A DNA stretch of 64,000 bases from Burkholderiaceae bacterium (lineage in GTDB: Bacteria > Pseudomonadota > Gammaproteobacteria > Burkholderiales > Burkholderiaceae_A): positions 1-64,000 of the forward strand of contig VERJ01000003.1 of the NCBI GenBank assembly GCA_018882795.1, read 5' to 3'. A program made the translations under genes and the position numbers. Within the stretch, counting starts at the first letter, position 1. Every line of letters begins with the position of its first letter. Positions 31,424-42,286 of the stretch are shown piece after piece. Under the pieces are notes generated by a model. It worked only from the letters and a program-made list of their open reading frames with translations, made no database searches and had not been told where the DNA came from.

Positions 31424-32386
31424 CTAGTGGGGTTCGGTGGGTGGCAGGGGATCAGGCCGCCCGATAAATAGGGGATTGGTGCTCCAGTGGAGCTTTCTGC
31501 GCAGCATGACAAAGTAGTCGTAGCTCTTGGGGTGCAGCAGCCGCGCCTTGTGCGCGCCATGTCGGATCACAATTTTGTCGCCGTCTTCCAGGGAGGTGAG
31601 CGATTGCATATCGCAGTGCAGGCTGGTCCCTGCGCCGTCGTTGACCATCACATGCACTTCCACTGTCTCTGGTAAGACGATGGGCCGACTGGATAGGGCC
31701 TGGGGTGCAACGGGGACCAGGGTGATGCCGCGCAGCCCCGGGTGCAGGATTGATCCCAGGGCTGACAGTGCATAGGCCGTTGACCCGGTGGGGGTGGAGA
31801 CAATCAGGCCGTCGGCCCGAAGTGTTTGCAGGTAGTGGCCATCGACAAAGATCTCGACTTCTACCATGCGGCTGATGGCGCCACGGCTGATCACCGCATC
31901 GTTAAGTGCGGGGGCATCGAAGACGGCGGTCCGAATCTGGGCACCCGGCGCTTTGCGCATGACCGAGACCTGCAGCATGGCGCGGTCTTCTTCGATGTAA
32001 TCGCCCGCAAGCACGGCAGGCAGCTCAGAGTCCACCTGGGCAATGTCGAGATCCGTCATAAAGCCCAGCCGACCCTGATTCACTCCGATGAGGGCAATCC
32101 CTGAGGGTGCCAGCTGTCGCGCGACGCCCAGCATTGTGCCGTCGCCACCAAGAATCACCGCCAGATCAATGGTCTTGCCGAGTTCTGCAAGGCTGCCGTG
32201 GCCATCGATTTCCTGGGGTGTCAGGCCGGCACTTTTGGCGGTTTCTGATTCGACCCAGACGGACGCTCCTGCCTGACGAATGCAGGCGATGATTTTTCTT
32301 AGCGGCGTGGCGAGTCCCTCGGTCTGAGGACGACCGAAAAGTCCGACACATTGGAAGGGAGTCTGGCCCGGGCTCATGTGCGCCAT
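31424..32386 (-). CDS. nadK: NAD kinase
   Basis: VILGGDGTMLGVARQL; GVNQGRLGFMTD; ADGLIVSTPTGSTAYALSALGSILHP. Confidence 0.95.
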   Translation of the reverse strand: MAHMSPGQTPFQCVGLFGRPQTEGLATPLRKIIACIRQAGASVWVESETAKSAGLTPQEIDGHGSLAELGKTIDLAVILGGDGTMLGVARQLAPSGIALIGVNQGRLGFMTDLDIAQVDSELPAVLAGDYIEEDRAMLQVSVMRKAPGAQIRTAVFDAPALNDAVISRGAISRMVEVEIFVDGHYLQTLRADGLIVSTPTGSTAYALSALGSILHPGLRGITLVPVAPQALSSRPIVLPETVEVHVMVNDGAGTSLHCDMQSLTSLEDGDKIVIRHGAHKARLLHPKSYDYFVMLRRKLHWSTNPLFIGRPDPLPPTEPH

Positions 32387-32414
32387 TACACCATAGGAGC
32401 GGGGATGGGGAATA

Positions 32415-33458
32415 ATGCGGGCTATGCTAGATGACCGATCCAGAAACCTGCTGAAAACGCTGATTGAGCGCTATATCGCCGAGGGTCAGCCGGTGGGATC
32501 CCGAGCACTGTCGAAGTTCTCGGGCCTTGATCTCTCACCGGCAACCATCCGCAATGTCATGGCCGATTTGGAAGAGATGGGCCTGGTCGCCAGTCCACAC
32601 ACTTCGGCAGGCCGCATCCCGACTCCGAGAGGGTATCGGCTGTTTGTGGATAGCCTGCTGACGGTGCAGCCGATTGCGCCGAATCAGGCCGCTCTGCTGG
32701 AGGGGCAGCTTCAGGCCGACGCACCGCATCGCGTGATGTCACATGCGGCCCAGCTGCTCTCTAGTCTTTCAAGTTTTGCGGGTGTGGTGGTCACCCCGCG
32801 CAGGGCGGGCGTTTTTCGCCATATTGAGTTTCTGCGGCTTGGGGAACGTCGGGTGTTGCTGATCGTGGTGAGCCCCGAGGGTGATGTCCATAACCGTATT
32901 CTTCAGACTGATCGTGATTACACGCCATCGGAACTGATGGAGGCTGGTAACTACATCAATGCCAACTATGCGGGCCTGGATTTCGAGGCGGTGCGGGCCA
33001 AAGTGAAAACCGAACTGACGGCCTTACGTAACGACATCTCTGCGCTCATGATGTTGGCTGTGCAAACGGGCGAGGATGTTTTCTCCGGCCCTACCGATGA
33101 AGTGCTGGTCTCAGGCGAGCGTCGGCTGCTTGATGTCTCGGATCTGTCGGAGAACATGAATCGGCTGCGTCGACTCTTTGATCTTTTCGAGCAGAAGGCG
33201 TTGCTTGCGCGACTGTTGGAGGCTTCCTCGCAGGGCCAGGGCGTACAGATCTTCATCGGTGGTGAGTCTTCCCTGGTGCCGATCGAGGAACTTTCCGTTG
33301 TTGCAGCACCTTATGAGATCGATGGTCGGGTGGTGGGCACATTGGGCGTGATTGGTCCCACCCGCATGGCCTATGAGCGGGTGATCCCTATCGTGGACAT
33401 CACAGCAAAATTGCTCTCCACTGCCTTGAGCCACCCGAGTGCATCCCCAGCCAGCTGA
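32415..33458 (+). CDS. hrcA: heat-inducible transcription repressor HrcA
   Basis: [66 protein letters not shown]; alternative start at 32424. Confidence 0.96.
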   Translation: MRAMLDDRSRNLLKTLIERYIAEGQPVGSRALSKFSGLDLSPATIRNVMADLEEMGLVASPHTSAGRIPTPRGYRLFVDSLLTVQPIAPNQAALLEGQLQADAPHRVMSHAAQLLSSLSSFAGVVVTPRRAGVFRHIEFLRLGERRVLLIVVSPEGDVHNRILQTDRDYTPSELMEAGNYINANYAGLDFEAVRAKVKTELTALRNDISALMMLAVQTGEDVFSGPTDEVLVSGERRLLDVSDLSENMNRLRRLFDLFEQKALLARLLEASSQGQGVQIFIGGESSLVPIEELSVVAAPYEIDGRVVGTLGVIGPTRMAYERVIPIVDITAKLLSTALSHPSASPAS

Positions 33459-33479
33459 TTTTTTTAGAAAAGTTTTTTC

Positions 33480-34583
33480 ATGACGCTTCCGTTGAAACCC
33501 GAACCGGACTACGCGCACGGCACCCGGCTGAAGACGGGTGTGCTGCTGATTAATCTGGGCACACCAGATGCGCCCACGCCAGCTGCCTTGCGCAGCTATT
33601 TGAAAGAATTTTTGTCGGATCCCAGGGTGGTCGAGATCCCAAAGTTTGTGTGGTGGCCGATTCTGAACTTCATCATTCTGAATGTGCGCCCGAAAAAATC
33701 GGCTGTGAAATACGACAGCATCTGGATGCCGGAGGGATCGCCGCTGCGGGTCTATACCGAGCGACAGACGCAGCGCATTGAGGAAGTATTGAGGCAACGG
33801 GGTCTGGATGTGCATCTTGCCTATGCGATGCGTTATGGCAACCCCAGCATTCCCAGTGTGCTTGAACGTATGCGTGCACAGGGCCTGCGGCGGCTGCTGG
33901 TGCTGCCCATGTATCCGCAATATTCGGCCAGCACCACCGCCACAGCGTTTGATGTGCTGCTTGGGGAAGTGATGGCCATGCGCAATCAGCCAGATCTGCG
34001 GCTGATCCGGAGTTTTCACGATTACGATCCCTATATCAGTGCGCTGGCAGCGCAGGTGGAGCGTCATTGGGCCGCCAAGGGCCGCGGTGATCTTTTACTC
34101 TTCAGTTTTCATGGTGTACCGAAATTCTCACTGCTGAAGGGAGACCCTTATCACTGCGAGTGCCACAAAACCGCGCGGCTCATTGCAGAAAAGCTGGGTC
34201 TTGCAGATGGCCAGTGGAAGATCTCGTTTCAGTCGCGTTTTGGTAAGGCGGAGTGGCTCAAACCTTACACCGCTGAAGTTCTTGCGGACCTGCCCAAACA
34301 GGGCGTGAAAACCTTGGACATCATGTGCCCAGGGTTTCCCGCTGATTGTCTGGAAACCCTTGAGGAAATCGCCATGGAAGGCAAAGAGGAATTTCTTCAT
34401 GCGGGCGGCCAGGACTATCGCTACATCCCCTGTGTGAATGATGACGCCACTGGGGTGCAGGCCCTGGCGGATCTGATCCAGGCGAATTTATTGGGCTGGC
34501 CGGTGGCCACCATGGCGGCCGACGACGCTGCCCAGCGGGAGCGGCAGCGCCTAAAGGCATTGGCCCTGGGCGCAGGAAAGTAG
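33480..34583 (+). CDS. hemH: ferrochelatase
   Basis: TGVLLINLGTPDAPTPAALRSYLKEFLSDPRVVEIP; MYPQYSASTTATAFD; FSFHGVPKFSLLKGDPYHCECHKTARLI. Confidence 0.97.
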   Translation: MTLPLKPEPDYAHGTRLKTGVLLINLGTPDAPTPAALRSYLKEFLSDPRVVEIPKFVWWPILNFIILNVRPKKSAVKYDSIWMPEGSPLRVYTERQTQRIEEVLRQRGLDVHLAYAMRYGNPSIPSVLERMRAQGLRRLLVLPMYPQYSASTTATAFDVLLGEVMAMRNQPDLRLIRSFHDYDPYISALAAQVERHWAAKGRGDLLLFSFHGVPKFSLLKGDPYHCECHKTARLIAEKLGLADGQWKISFQSRFGKAEWLKPYTAEVLADLPKQGVKTLDIMCPGFPADCLETLEEIAMEGKEEFLHAGGQDYRYIPCVNDDATGVQALADLIQANLLGWPVATMAADDAAQRERQRLKALALGAGK

Positions 34584-34584
34584 T

Positions 34585-34611
34585 AGGTGTCAGGCACGGT
34601 GTCTGACACCT
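34585..34611. repeat. Dispersed palindromic repeat, copy A (possible bidirectional terminator)
   Basis: AGGTGTCAG-GCACGGTGT-CTGACACCT, perfect 9-bp inverted repeat between convergent hemH and the 34616 gene; contains GTGTCAGGCAC and GTGTCTGACAC. Confidence 0.85.
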
Positions 34612-34615
34612 TGGC

Positions 34616-36148
34616 TCAAAGCAGGGTCTTCACTTCGACGCAATGCCGAAGTTCATCGACTGAGAGTGGATCGGCCTCTTTTAGCTGCTGCTCAAGCACC
34701 TGGAGGTCGGCATCGGAGGCATCGTTTTGGCGTTGATGCCGCTGGAGGATGCGTGCGCGGCATTCCTCCACGGTTGCCCGGATGGGCACGATGTGCACGG
34801 CGGCCTCCAGTTCTTTTCCCGCATCAAGAAAGGGCTGCCTGAGTGCAGATTTTAGAAATGTCGCATCCACCACGACACTCAGCCCATGGGTGAGCAGAAC
34901 CTTGGCGTGCTCCAGTAGGTGATGAAAGGTGCGCTGGGTGGTGTCGTGGCCATAGAGCGCCGCGTTGGCGGTGCCTGTCGTGCGTGTCAGCGGATCAAGC
35001 CCGGCCAGGCGTTTTCGTTCCACGTCTGAGCGCAGCCGTATCAGTCCGCGTTTCTCCAAGAGCTGTTGTGACCAGAAGGTCTTGCCACAGCCCGACGGGC
35101 CATGCATGAGCAGTAACGCCGACGGCGCTGACTGGGTCAAGTCTTTTGCAAGCATCAAATAGCGCTCGGCATGTTCGGCTTTGTTTTGATGCATGCTGAT
35201 TTTTGCCCGGACCAGCGCGCGATAGACCGCATAGAACTGGAGTCCGATCAGCCCGGAATAGTCGCCTGTGTGTTCGCACCATCGGTTGACAAATCGCCAG
35301 GCCATTTCTTTATGGCCGTGGGCGATCAGATCCATAAACAGAAACGCCACTTCGTTGATCACATCAATGCAGCGCAGGCGGTCACTGAATTCAATGCAGT
35401 CAAACAGTACAGGCTTGTCTTCAAAGATGGCGATGTTGCCTAGGTGCAGATCGCCGTGGCAGGACTTGATGGATCCGTTGCCGTGTCGCTCGGCGAAGAA
35501 GGTTGAGAGTGTGCGCATTGTGTCGGTGGACCATCGGCGCAGCCTTGTAAGCCTGGGGTCTCTGGGGATCAGCGCATCCAGTTCGTCGAGGTTGTCGGTG
35601 GCGATTTGGACAATCTCCCCGGGGGCACCCAGCAGCGGGTCGTGCCGGATACCATCCTCCTGCTGATGCAAGGCAGCGACTTGATCAGCAATCGCATCAA
35701 CCAGATCGGCTGTGATGGCGTATGGCGTGGACTGAAGTGTGGCGTTGGAGGGAAATGCCCGCATTACCACGGCCCAGTCGATGATTGGTCCGTCGGTTTC
35801 GGGATCCGTTGTCTCTTTGCCTAGGCTTTTCGCCGCGATCGCTGCTGGTGATTCAGTGGCGCCGATGCGGACTGTCCCCCTGGCCAATTGGTGAATCGGG
35901 GCCACACCCAGGTACCAGTCAGGCGCGGTGCGTCGGTTCAGCCGGACCTCTTCGCAGCAGTAGCGCAGGCGCGATTGCAGATCGCGAAAGTCCACGAATG
36001 CGAACTTCACAGGTTTTTTTATCTTGTAAGCCAGCGACCCCGAAATCAGCACCCAGGAGATGTGGGTCTCGATCAGCTGGGGTCGGTTCGCAGATTGGGC
36101 CTGGATGTCCCGATCCAAGAGACGCTCAATAAAAAGAGGGCGGGTCAT
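34616..36148 (-). CDS. APH-like kinase domain fused to a zeta-toxin-like/AAA P-loop domain (COG2187 + COG0645-type)
   Basis: N-terminal APH-like CHGDLHLGNIAIFEDKPVLFDCIEFSDRLR; C-terminal Walker A LLLMHGPSGCGKTFWSQQLL. Confidence 0.85.
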   Translation of the reverse strand: MTRPLFIERLLDRDIQAQSANRPQLIETHISWVLISGSLAYKIKKPVKFAFVDFRDLQSRLRYCCEEVRLNRRTAPDWYLGVAPIHQLARGTVRIGATESPAAIAAKSLGKETTDPETDGPIIDWAVVMRAFPSNATLQSTPYAITADLVDAIADQVAALHQQEDGIRHDPLLGAPGEIVQIATDNLDELDALIPRDPRLTRLRRWSTDTMRTLSTFFAERHGNGSIKSCHGDLHLGNIAIFEDKPVLFDCIEFSDRLRCIDVINEVAFLFMDLIAHGHKEMAWRFVNRWCEHTGDYSGLIGLQFYAVYRALVRAKISMHQNKAEHAERYLMLAKDLTQSAPSALLLMHGPSGCGKTFWSQQLLEKRGLIRLRSDVERKRLAGLDPLTRTTGTANAALYGHDTTQRTFHHLLEHAKVLLTHGLSVVVDATFLKSALRQPFLDAGKELEAAVHIVPIRATVEECRARILQRHQRQNDASDADLQVLEQQLKEADPLSVDELRHCVEVKTLL

Positions 36149-36170
36149 GGGTCCATCGTAGCGCCTAGGC

Positions 36171-36199
36171 CTTGAAACCGCTTACTCCCGCCCCAATCT
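36171..36199 (+). promoter_or_regulatory. sigma32 (RpoH)-type promoter upstream of grpE
   Basis: CTTGAAA-N13-CCCCAATCT, close to the CTTGAAA-N11-16-CCCCATnT consensus. Confidence 0.82.
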
Positions 36200-36242
36200 T
36201 GCTTTGTTAGATGTGCTTATTTCTCTGAGTCCTGGAAAATCT

Positions 36243-36842
36243 ATGTCCCATTCACACGAGCATCAGAAACCCCAAGAGTCCGAGCCCGCCGGGGCTGCAG
36301 GATCCAATTCAACCCACCCGTTTGAGGGTGAGTCTGTAGCGCCCGCTACCGAGACCACGGAAGTCCCAGCCGCGGCCCCGACACTGGAGCAGCAACTGGA
36401 GGAGGCTCTGACCAAGGTCAAGGCCTGGGAGGAGGAGTACCTTCGGGCCCGGGCCGAGATGGAGAACCTCCGTAAGCGCGGCGCCCAGGATGTGATCAAT
36501 GCGGGTAAATTCGCCATCGAATCATTTGCTGAAGCCCTTTTGCCGGTGGCCGATAGCCTGGAGATGGCGCTGGCGCTTGAGAACCAGACTCTGGATGGGC
36601 TGCGCGGTGGTGTGGATCTGACCCTGAAGCAGCTTCAACAGGCCTTCCAGAAAGGCCGACTGGTCGCGATTCATCCGGTGGGCGAGAAATTTGATCCCAA
36701 CCGCCACCAGGCCGTGTCAATGGTGGATGGCAGCGCCCAGAATCCGCCCGTGCCCTCCAATCATGTGGTCCAGGTGATGCAGAAGGGCTATATGGTGGCC
36801 GAACGGGTGTTGCGGCCCGCCATCGTGGTGGTGGCGCAGTAG
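36243..36842 (+). CDS. grpE: nucleotide exchange factor GrpE
   Basis: YLRARAEMENLRKRGAQDVINAGKFAIESFAEALLPVADSLEMAL; HPVGEKFDPNRHQAVSMV; ATG at 36243. Confidence 0.96.
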   Translation: MSHSHEHQKPQESEPAGAAGSNSTHPFEGESVAPATETTEVPAAAPTLEQQLEEALTKVKAWEEEYLRARAEMENLRKRGAQDVINAGKFAIESFAEALLPVADSLEMALALENQTLDGLRGGVDLTLKQLQQAFQKGRLVAIHPVGEKFDPNRHQAVSMVDGSAQNPPVPSNHVVQVMQKGYMVAERVLRPAIVVVAQ

Positions 36843-36851
36843 GGCCGCAGT

Positions 36852-36880
36852 CTTGAATTCTTCCGATCCGCCCCCATTTA
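36852..36880 (+). promoter_or_regulatory. sigma32 (RpoH)-type promoter upstream of dnaK
   Basis: CTTGAAT-N13-CCCCATTTA, 41 nt before the dnaK ATG. Confidence 0.8.
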
Positions 36881-36921
36881 CCCAGTTAAACGTAACCCCC
36901 ATTTTCTGAAGGAAACGCATC

Positions 36922-38847
36922 ATGGCAAAGATTATTGGCATTGACCTGGGCACCACAAACTCGTGTGTGGCCATCCTGGAGGGCGGCGCGCCTAAGGTGA
37001 TCGAGAACTCTGAGGGCGCGCGGACCACGCCTTCCATCATTGCTTATATGGAAGACGGCGAGATCCTGGTGGGTGCCCCCGCGAAGCGTCAGGCGGTGAC
37101 CAACCCCAAAAACACACTTTACGCAGTAAAGCGCCTGATTGGCCGCAAGTTCGATGAAAAAGAAGTTCAGAAAGATATCGATCTAATGCCTTTTGAGATC
37201 TCTAAGGCCGACAACGGCGATGCCTGGGTGAAAGTCCGCGACAAGAAACTCGCACCACCGCAGGTCTCCGCTGAGGTGTTGCGGAAGATGAAAAAGACCG
37301 CTGAAGATTATCTGGGCGAAGAGGTGACCGAGGCGGTGATCACGGTGCCAGCCTACTTCAACGACTCTCAGCGCCAGGCGACGAAGGATGCCGGCCGCAT
37401 TGCCGGACTCGATGTAAAGCGCATCATCAATGAGCCGACCGCAGCCGCACTCGCCTTTGGTCTGGACAAGGCCGCAGGCAAGGACCGTAAGATCGCTGTC
37501 TATGACCTTGGTGGCGGCACATTTGATGTGTCGATCATTGAGATCGCAGATGTGGATGGTGAGAAACAGTTTGAAGTGCTCTCCACCAACGGCGACACCT
37601 TCCTGGGTGGCGAGGATTTCGATCAGCGTGTGATTGATCACATCATTGAGGATTTCAAAAAGCAGTCGGGTGTGGATCTCTCCAAAGATCCAATCGCCCT
37701 GCAGCGGATCAAGGCTGCAGCTGAGCGGGCCAAGATCGAACTCTCAAGCAGTCAGCAGACTGAGCTCAACGAGCCTTATATCGCGATGGCCAATGGCGCA
37801 CCGGTGCACCTGACGTTCAAGATCACGCGTGCCAAGTTGGAGTCTCTGGTGGATGAGTTGATTGCGCGCACGATTGAGCCCTGCAAGATCGCCCTCAAAG
37901 ACGCCGGTGTTTCCGCATCCGATATTGACGATGTGATTCTTGTCGGGGGCATGACCCGCATGCCCAAGGTGCAAGACGCTGTGAAGGCTTTCTTTGGTAA
38001 GGAGCCGCGCAAGGATGTGAATCCAGATGAGGCTGTAGCGGTGGGTGCCGCGATCCAGGGCTCTGTGCTGGCCGGTGATCGCAAGGATGTACTGCTGCTG
38101 GACGTCACCCCGCTGTCACTCGGTATTGAGACGCTTGGTGGCGTGATGACCAAGATGATTCACAAAAACACCACCATCCCGACTAAGTTCTCCCAGGTGT
38201 TCTCTACTGCGGATGACAATCAGCCGGCGGTGACCATCAAGGTGTTCCAGGGTGAGCGCGAGATGGCCAATGTCAACAAGCTGCTGGGTGAATTTAACTT
38301 GGAAGGCATCCCGCCATCACCCCGCGGTACTCCTCAGATTGAGGTGACCTTTGACATTGATGCCAACGGCATTTTGCATGTCTCGGCGAAAGACAAGGCC
38401 ACCGGCAAGGAAAACAAAATCACCATCAAGGCGAACTCTGGCCTGACGGACGAAGAGATTCAGAAGATGGTCAAAGATGCCGAGGCCAATGCCGAAGAGG
38501 ATAAAAAGCGTGTCGCCATGGTCCAGGCGCGTAATGCTGGCGAGGCGATGGTGCACTCCGTGAAGAAATCTCTGGAAGAGCACGGCGATAAGATCTCGGC
38601 CGATGAAAAAGCCAAGATCGAAGAGGCGATCAAGGAGGCCGAAGCAGCATTGAAGACCGAGGACCAGGCACAGATTGAGGCCAAGACCGAGGCGCTGATG
38701 AAGGCCTCGCAGACCCTCGGTGAAAAAGTCTATGCTGAGGCGCAGGCGGCAGGCGCCGCAGCCGCCTCGGGTGGTGCATCCGGTGCTGGTGCCTCCAAAG
38801 CCGATGATGTAGTCGATGCCGATTTCAAGGAAGTGAAGCGTGACTGA
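36922..38847 (+). CDS. dnaK: molecular chaperone DnaK
   Basis: [39 protein letters not shown]; full Hsp70. Confidence 0.99.
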   Translation: MAKIIGIDLGTTNSCVAILEGGAPKVIENSEGARTTPSIIAYMEDGEILVGAPAKRQAVTNPKNTLYAVKRLIGRKFDEKEVQKDIDLMPFEISKADNGDAWVKVRDKKLAPPQVSAEVLRKMKKTAEDYLGEEVTEAVITVPAYFNDSQRQATKDAGRIAGLDVKRIINEPTAAALAFGLDKAAGKDRKIAVYDLGGGTFDVSIIEIADVDGEKQFEVLSTNGDTFLGGEDFDQRVIDHIIEDFKKQSGVDLSKDPIALQRIKAAAERAKIELSSSQQTELNEPYIAMANGAPVHLTFKITRAKLESLVDELIARTIEPCKIALKDAGVSASDIDDVILVGGMTRMPKVQDAVKAFFGKEPRKDVNPDEAVAVGAAIQGSVLAGDRKDVLLLDVTPLSLGIETLGGVMTKMIHKNTTIPTKFSQVFSTADDNQPAVTIKVFQGEREMANVNKLLGEFNLEGIPPSPRGTPQIEVTFDIDANGILHVSAKDKATGKENKITIKANSGLTDEEIQKMVKDAEANAEEDKKRVAMVQARNAGEAMVHSVKKSLEEHGDKISADEKAKIEEAIKEAEAALKTEDQAQIEAKTEALMKASQTLGEKVYAEAQAAGAAAASGGASGAGASKADDVVDADFKEVKRD

Positions 38848-39992
38848 TGTCCAAGCGCGACTATTATGAAGTGCTTGGAGTTGCCAAGAATGCGTCTGAC
38901 GAGGACTTAAAAAAGGCCTACCGCAAGCTGGCAATGAAATATCACCCGGATCGCAATCCGGGTGATCAATCAGCAGAAGAGAAATTTAAGGAGGCTAAAG
39001 AGGCCTATGAGATGCTCTCCGATGCAGAGAAGCGAGCCGCTTATGACCGCTTTGGCCATGCGGGTGTCGATCCGAATGCGGGTGGCTTTGGCGGTGGTGC
39101 CCAAGGCTTTGGCGCGGGTGGATTTGCCGATGCTTTCGGCGACATCTTCGGCGATATTTTTGGCGGTGCCGCGGGTGGTCGCGGTGGACGCGGTGGACGC
39201 AGCAATGTCTATCGTGGCGCCGATCTGCGCTACTCAATGGAAATCACGCTGGAGCAGGCCGCCAATGGCATGACTACCGAGATCAAGGTGCCCACGTGGG
39301 AGACGTGTGGCACCTGCGAGGGCACGGGCGCCAAACCCGGCACTCAGCCGGAGACCTGCAAGACCTGCGGTGGCCAGGGCCAGGTCCGCATGCAGCAGGG
39401 ATTCTTCTCGATTCAGCAGACCTGTCCGAGTTGTCATGGCACTGGTAAGACCATCAAGGATCCCTGTGGCACCTGCCGTGGCGATGGCCGTATCCGCAAG
39501 CAAAAGACTCTGGAAGTGAAAATTCCTGCGGGCATTGACGATGGCATGCGCATTCGCTCGGCCGGCAACGGTGAGCCTGGTGTGAACGGCGGTCCCAGCG
39601 GTGATCTGTATGTTGAGATCGGCATTAAGCCGCATCGGGTCTTCTCGCGCGATGGCGATGACCTGCACTGCGAAGTGCCCATTAGTTTTGCACGCGCCGC
39701 CCTTGGGGGGTCGGTCGATGTGCCCACGCTCGGTGGCAAGGCAAGTTTCGATGTGGCAGAAGGAACGCAGAGCGGCAAGACATTCCGCCTGCGGGGCAAG
39801 GGTATTCGTAATGTGCGCTCTGGGCTCCCGGGGGATCTGTATTGCCACGTGTTGATCGAGACCCCGGTCAAACTGACGGATAAACAACGTCGATTGCTGC
39901 AGGATTTCGAGGCCTCTCTGCAAGAAGGCGGTGAGCGCCACAATCCCCAATCCAAGAGTTGGATGGATAAGGTCAAAGATTTCTTTAACTAG
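38847..39992 (+). CDS. dnaJ: molecular chaperone DnaJ
   Basis: [40 protein letters not shown]; Gly/Phe region; four CxxCxGxG-type zinc repeats. Confidence 0.99.
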   Translation: MSKRDYYEVLGVAKNASDEDLKKAYRKLAMKYHPDRNPGDQSAEEKFKEAKEAYEMLSDAEKRAAYDRFGHAGVDPNAGGFGGGAQGFGAGGFADAFGDIFGDIFGGAAGGRGGRGGRSNVYRGADLRYSMEITLEQAANGMTTEIKVPTWETCGTCEGTGAKPGTQPETCKTCGGQGQVRMQQGFFSIQQTCPSCHGTGKTIKDPCGTCRGDGRIRKQKTLEVKIPAGIDDGMRIRSAGNGEPGVNGGPSGDLYVEIGIKPHRVFSRDGDDLHCEVPISFARAALGGSVDVPTLGGKASFDVAEGTQSGKTFRLRGKGIRNVRSGLPGDLYCHVLIETPVKLTDKQRRLLQDFEASLQEGGERHNPQSKSWMDKVKDFFN

Positions 39993-40034
39993 CCGCTGTC
40001 GCGCTTCAAACAACTGACTCTTGCATGTCGGCCT

Positions 40035-41069
40035 TTAGAACAAGGGTTGTAGATTTCCCTTGTTAGGCGCGTGGATCACGCCTTTTTCGGTGATCAGCGC
40101 TGTCACCAGCTCTGCGGGTGTCACATCGAACGCGGGGTTGCGAATGGCCACACCGGCTGCTGCCCAGTGGTGATCGCGAAAGCCTTTGACTTCATCGGCG
40201 TGGCGCTCTTCGATGGGAATATCTCTGCCGCAGGCAACGCTCATGTCGATCGTTGATAAAGGGCAGGCCACATAAAACGGGATCTTGTGGCGCTGCGCAA
40301 GCACGGCCACCATATAGGTGCCGATCTTGTTGGCGACATCACCGTTGGCCGCCACCCGGTCGGTGCCCACAATCACGGCATCGATATCGCCGTGGCTCAT
40401 GAGGTGGCCAGCCATATTGTCGGTAATCAGGGTGCAAGGAATGTTTTCCTGCACCATCTCCCAGGCGGTCAGCCTGGCACCTTGCAGGAAGGGCCGGGTT
40501 TCATCGGCGATCACAGAAATTTTCTTGCCCGCCTCGACCGCAGAGCGAATGACTCCTAGTGCAGTGCCGTGGCCCGCTGTGGCGAGCGCCCCCGCATTGC
40601 AGTGAGTCAGCACGCGGGCCCCGTCTTTCAGTAATTTTTCGCCATGGGCGCCCATAGCACGATTGATGGCGATGTCTTCTTGGTAAATCGCATGGGCCTT
40701 TGAGAGCAGGGCCTGTGCAATGCTGTCGGGTGTCTCTGCCTGCACCGATTCCCATGCGCTGCGCATGTGCTGCAGGGCCCAGAATAAATTCACCGCTGTG
40801 GGACGGCTTTTGGCGAGTACATCAAAAGCGATCGACAGGGCTTGCTGAAAAGCGTCTCTGGTTTGATTTCGTTGACGTTGAGCCTCGAGCGCCACGCCAT
40901 AGGCTGCTGCAACGCCGATGGCCGGGGCGCCGCGCACGACCATGTCGCGGATGCCTTGGGCGACCGATTCTGCTGAGTTGTAGGACATGTATCGAAATTC
41001 GGCTGGCAGCACCCGTTGATCGATCATCTCCAGGTGATCGTTGGCCCAGCGCAGGGTTTGAACTTTCAA
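40035..41069 (-). CDS. mtnA: S-methyl-5-thioribose-1-phosphate isomerase
   Basis: MVVRGAPAIGVAAAYGVALEA; LTHCNAGALATAGHGTALGVIRSA; VIVGTDRVAANGDVANKIGTY. Confidence 0.95.
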   Translation of the reverse strand: MKVQTLRWANDHLEMIDQRVLPAEFRYMSYNSAESVAQGIRDMVVRGAPAIGVAAAYGVALEAQRQRNQTRDAFQQALSIAFDVLAKSRPTAVNLFWALQHMRSAWESVQAETPDSIAQALLSKAHAIYQEDIAINRAMGAHGEKLLKDGARVLTHCNAGALATAGHGTALGVIRSAVEAGKKISVIADETRPFLQGARLTAWEMVQENIPCTLITDNMAGHLMSHGDIDAVIVGTDRVAANGDVANKIGTYMVAVLAQRHKIPFYVACPLSTIDMSVACGRDIPIEERHADEVKGFRDHHWAAAGVAIRNPAFDVTPAELVTALITEKGVIHAPNKGNLQPLF

Positions 41070-41603
41070 TCAATGCCCTTCGAATGTTGTGAGCGAAAAC
41101 ACTGAAACGCCAAGCGCTTCCAGGCGCTTGGCGCCGCCAATATCGGGCAGATCAATCGCAAAGGCACATTCCACAATCTCACCGCCAAGCTTTCTCAGCA
41201 GAATCACGGCCGCCTCTGCGGTGCCGCCGGTGGCAATCAGGTCATCGACCAATAAAACTTTTTCTCCAGGCGTAATCGCATCCGTGTGGATCTCAATGCG
41301 GTCAACACCGTATTCCAGTTCGTAGTCATGGCCTACGGTCTCTGCGGGCAGCTTGCCCTTCTTGCGGATTGGCACAAAGCCGACGCCGAGTGCGTAGGCC
41401 AGCGGTGCACCCAGAATAAAACCTCGGGACTCGATGCCGGCAACCTTATCGATTTTTTGTCCCGTATAGCGATTCACGAGTTCGTGGACCATCATGCGCA
41501 GCCCCACGGCGTCTTTGAGCAAGGTGGTGATGTCGCGAAACATGATGCCCTGTTTCGGGTAGTGGGGAATGGTGCGGATGCGGGATTTGATGGACATGGA
41601 CAT
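41070..41603 (-). CDS. apt: adenine phosphoribosyltransferase
   Basis: [70 protein letters not shown]. Confidence 0.97.
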   Translation of the reverse strand: MSMSIKSRIRTIPHYPKQGIMFRDITTLLKDAVGLRMMVHELVNRYTGQKIDKVAGIESRGFILGAPLAYALGVGFVPIRKKGKLPAETVGHDYELEYGVDRIEIHTDAITPGEKVLLVDDLIATGGTAEAAVILLRKLGGEIVECAFAIDLPDIGGAKRLEALGVSVFSLTTFEGH

Positions 41604-41632
41604 TCCTGTGCGTGGGGCAAGACAGACTCAAG

Positions 41633-42286
41633 CTAACGGCCCTGAACCCTGGATCGATAGGTTTTGAATTTCTCGATCACCTCGGCCATCTGCTGATCCG
41701 ATAACAACATGGGCGGACCAATCTGTAGGGCTCGCCAATACTGTTCACATAGGCTTTCGACTTCAACAGCCACCCGCATGGCGTCATTCAGATCCCGGCC
41801 CACGGCGATCATGCCGTGATTGGCCAGCAGGCAGGCCTTTCGGTCTTCCAGCGCTTGAACCGCATGATCCGAGAGCGACTGGGTGCCAAAGAGCGCATAG
41901 GGCGCGCAGCGGATGGTGCTGCCCCCGGCCACGGCGATCATGTAATGAAAAGGTGGTACCTCTTTGTGTAGACAGGCTAGGGTGGTGGCAAACGGCGAGT
42001 GGCAGTGAATAATGGCATGAACATCAGGCCGCTGTGCATAGATGTCGTGATGAAAGCGCCATTCACTCGAGGGGTTTGCTGTGGGCGCCGCGATGTCTGC
42101 CATGCTGGCGGGCATGGTGCTTGATACCCGCATGGACACGAGTAATGTTTCTTTGAGCTCCTCTGCAGGCACAGCGGAGGGCGTGATCAGAAAACCATCA
42201 GGTGTGCGCATAGAGCAATTACCAGATGCACCGCGGTTGAGCCCAGCCGCATCCAGCCGCTTCATGGCGGCAACGATGCTACTCAT
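41633..42286 (-). CDS. class II aldolase/adducin family protein (fuculose-phosphate aldolase-like; candidate DHAP-shunt aldolase)
   Basis: GLNRGASGNCSMRTPDGFLITPS; VHAIIHCHSPFATTLACL; ACLLANHGMIAVG; start at ATG 42286. Confidence 0.88.
   Translation of the reverse strand: MSSIVAAMKRLDAAGLNRGASGNCSMRTPDGFLITPSAVPAEELKETLLVSMRVSSTMPASMADIAAPTANPSSEWRFHHDIYAQRPDVHAIIHCHSPFATTLACLHKEVPPFHYMIAVAGGSTIRCAPYALFGTQSLSDHAVQALEDRKACLLANHGMIAVGRDLNDAMRVAVEVESLCEQYWRALQIGPPMLLSDQQMAEVIEKFKTYRSRVQGR

Noticed and set aside
33111-34067. 318-aa minus-strand ORF
   Set aside because: Antisense to hrcA and hemH, both with clear family motifs; His/Gln-rich shadow composition.
38317-38934. 205-aa minus-strand ORF over the dnaK/dnaJ junction
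   Set aside because: Antisense to dnaK and dnaJ; a coding-bias shadow.
39121-39210. Short Gly-rich tandem-like DNA in dnaJ
   Set aside because: Codes for the normal Gly/Phe-rich linker of DnaJ; not an independent repeat element.
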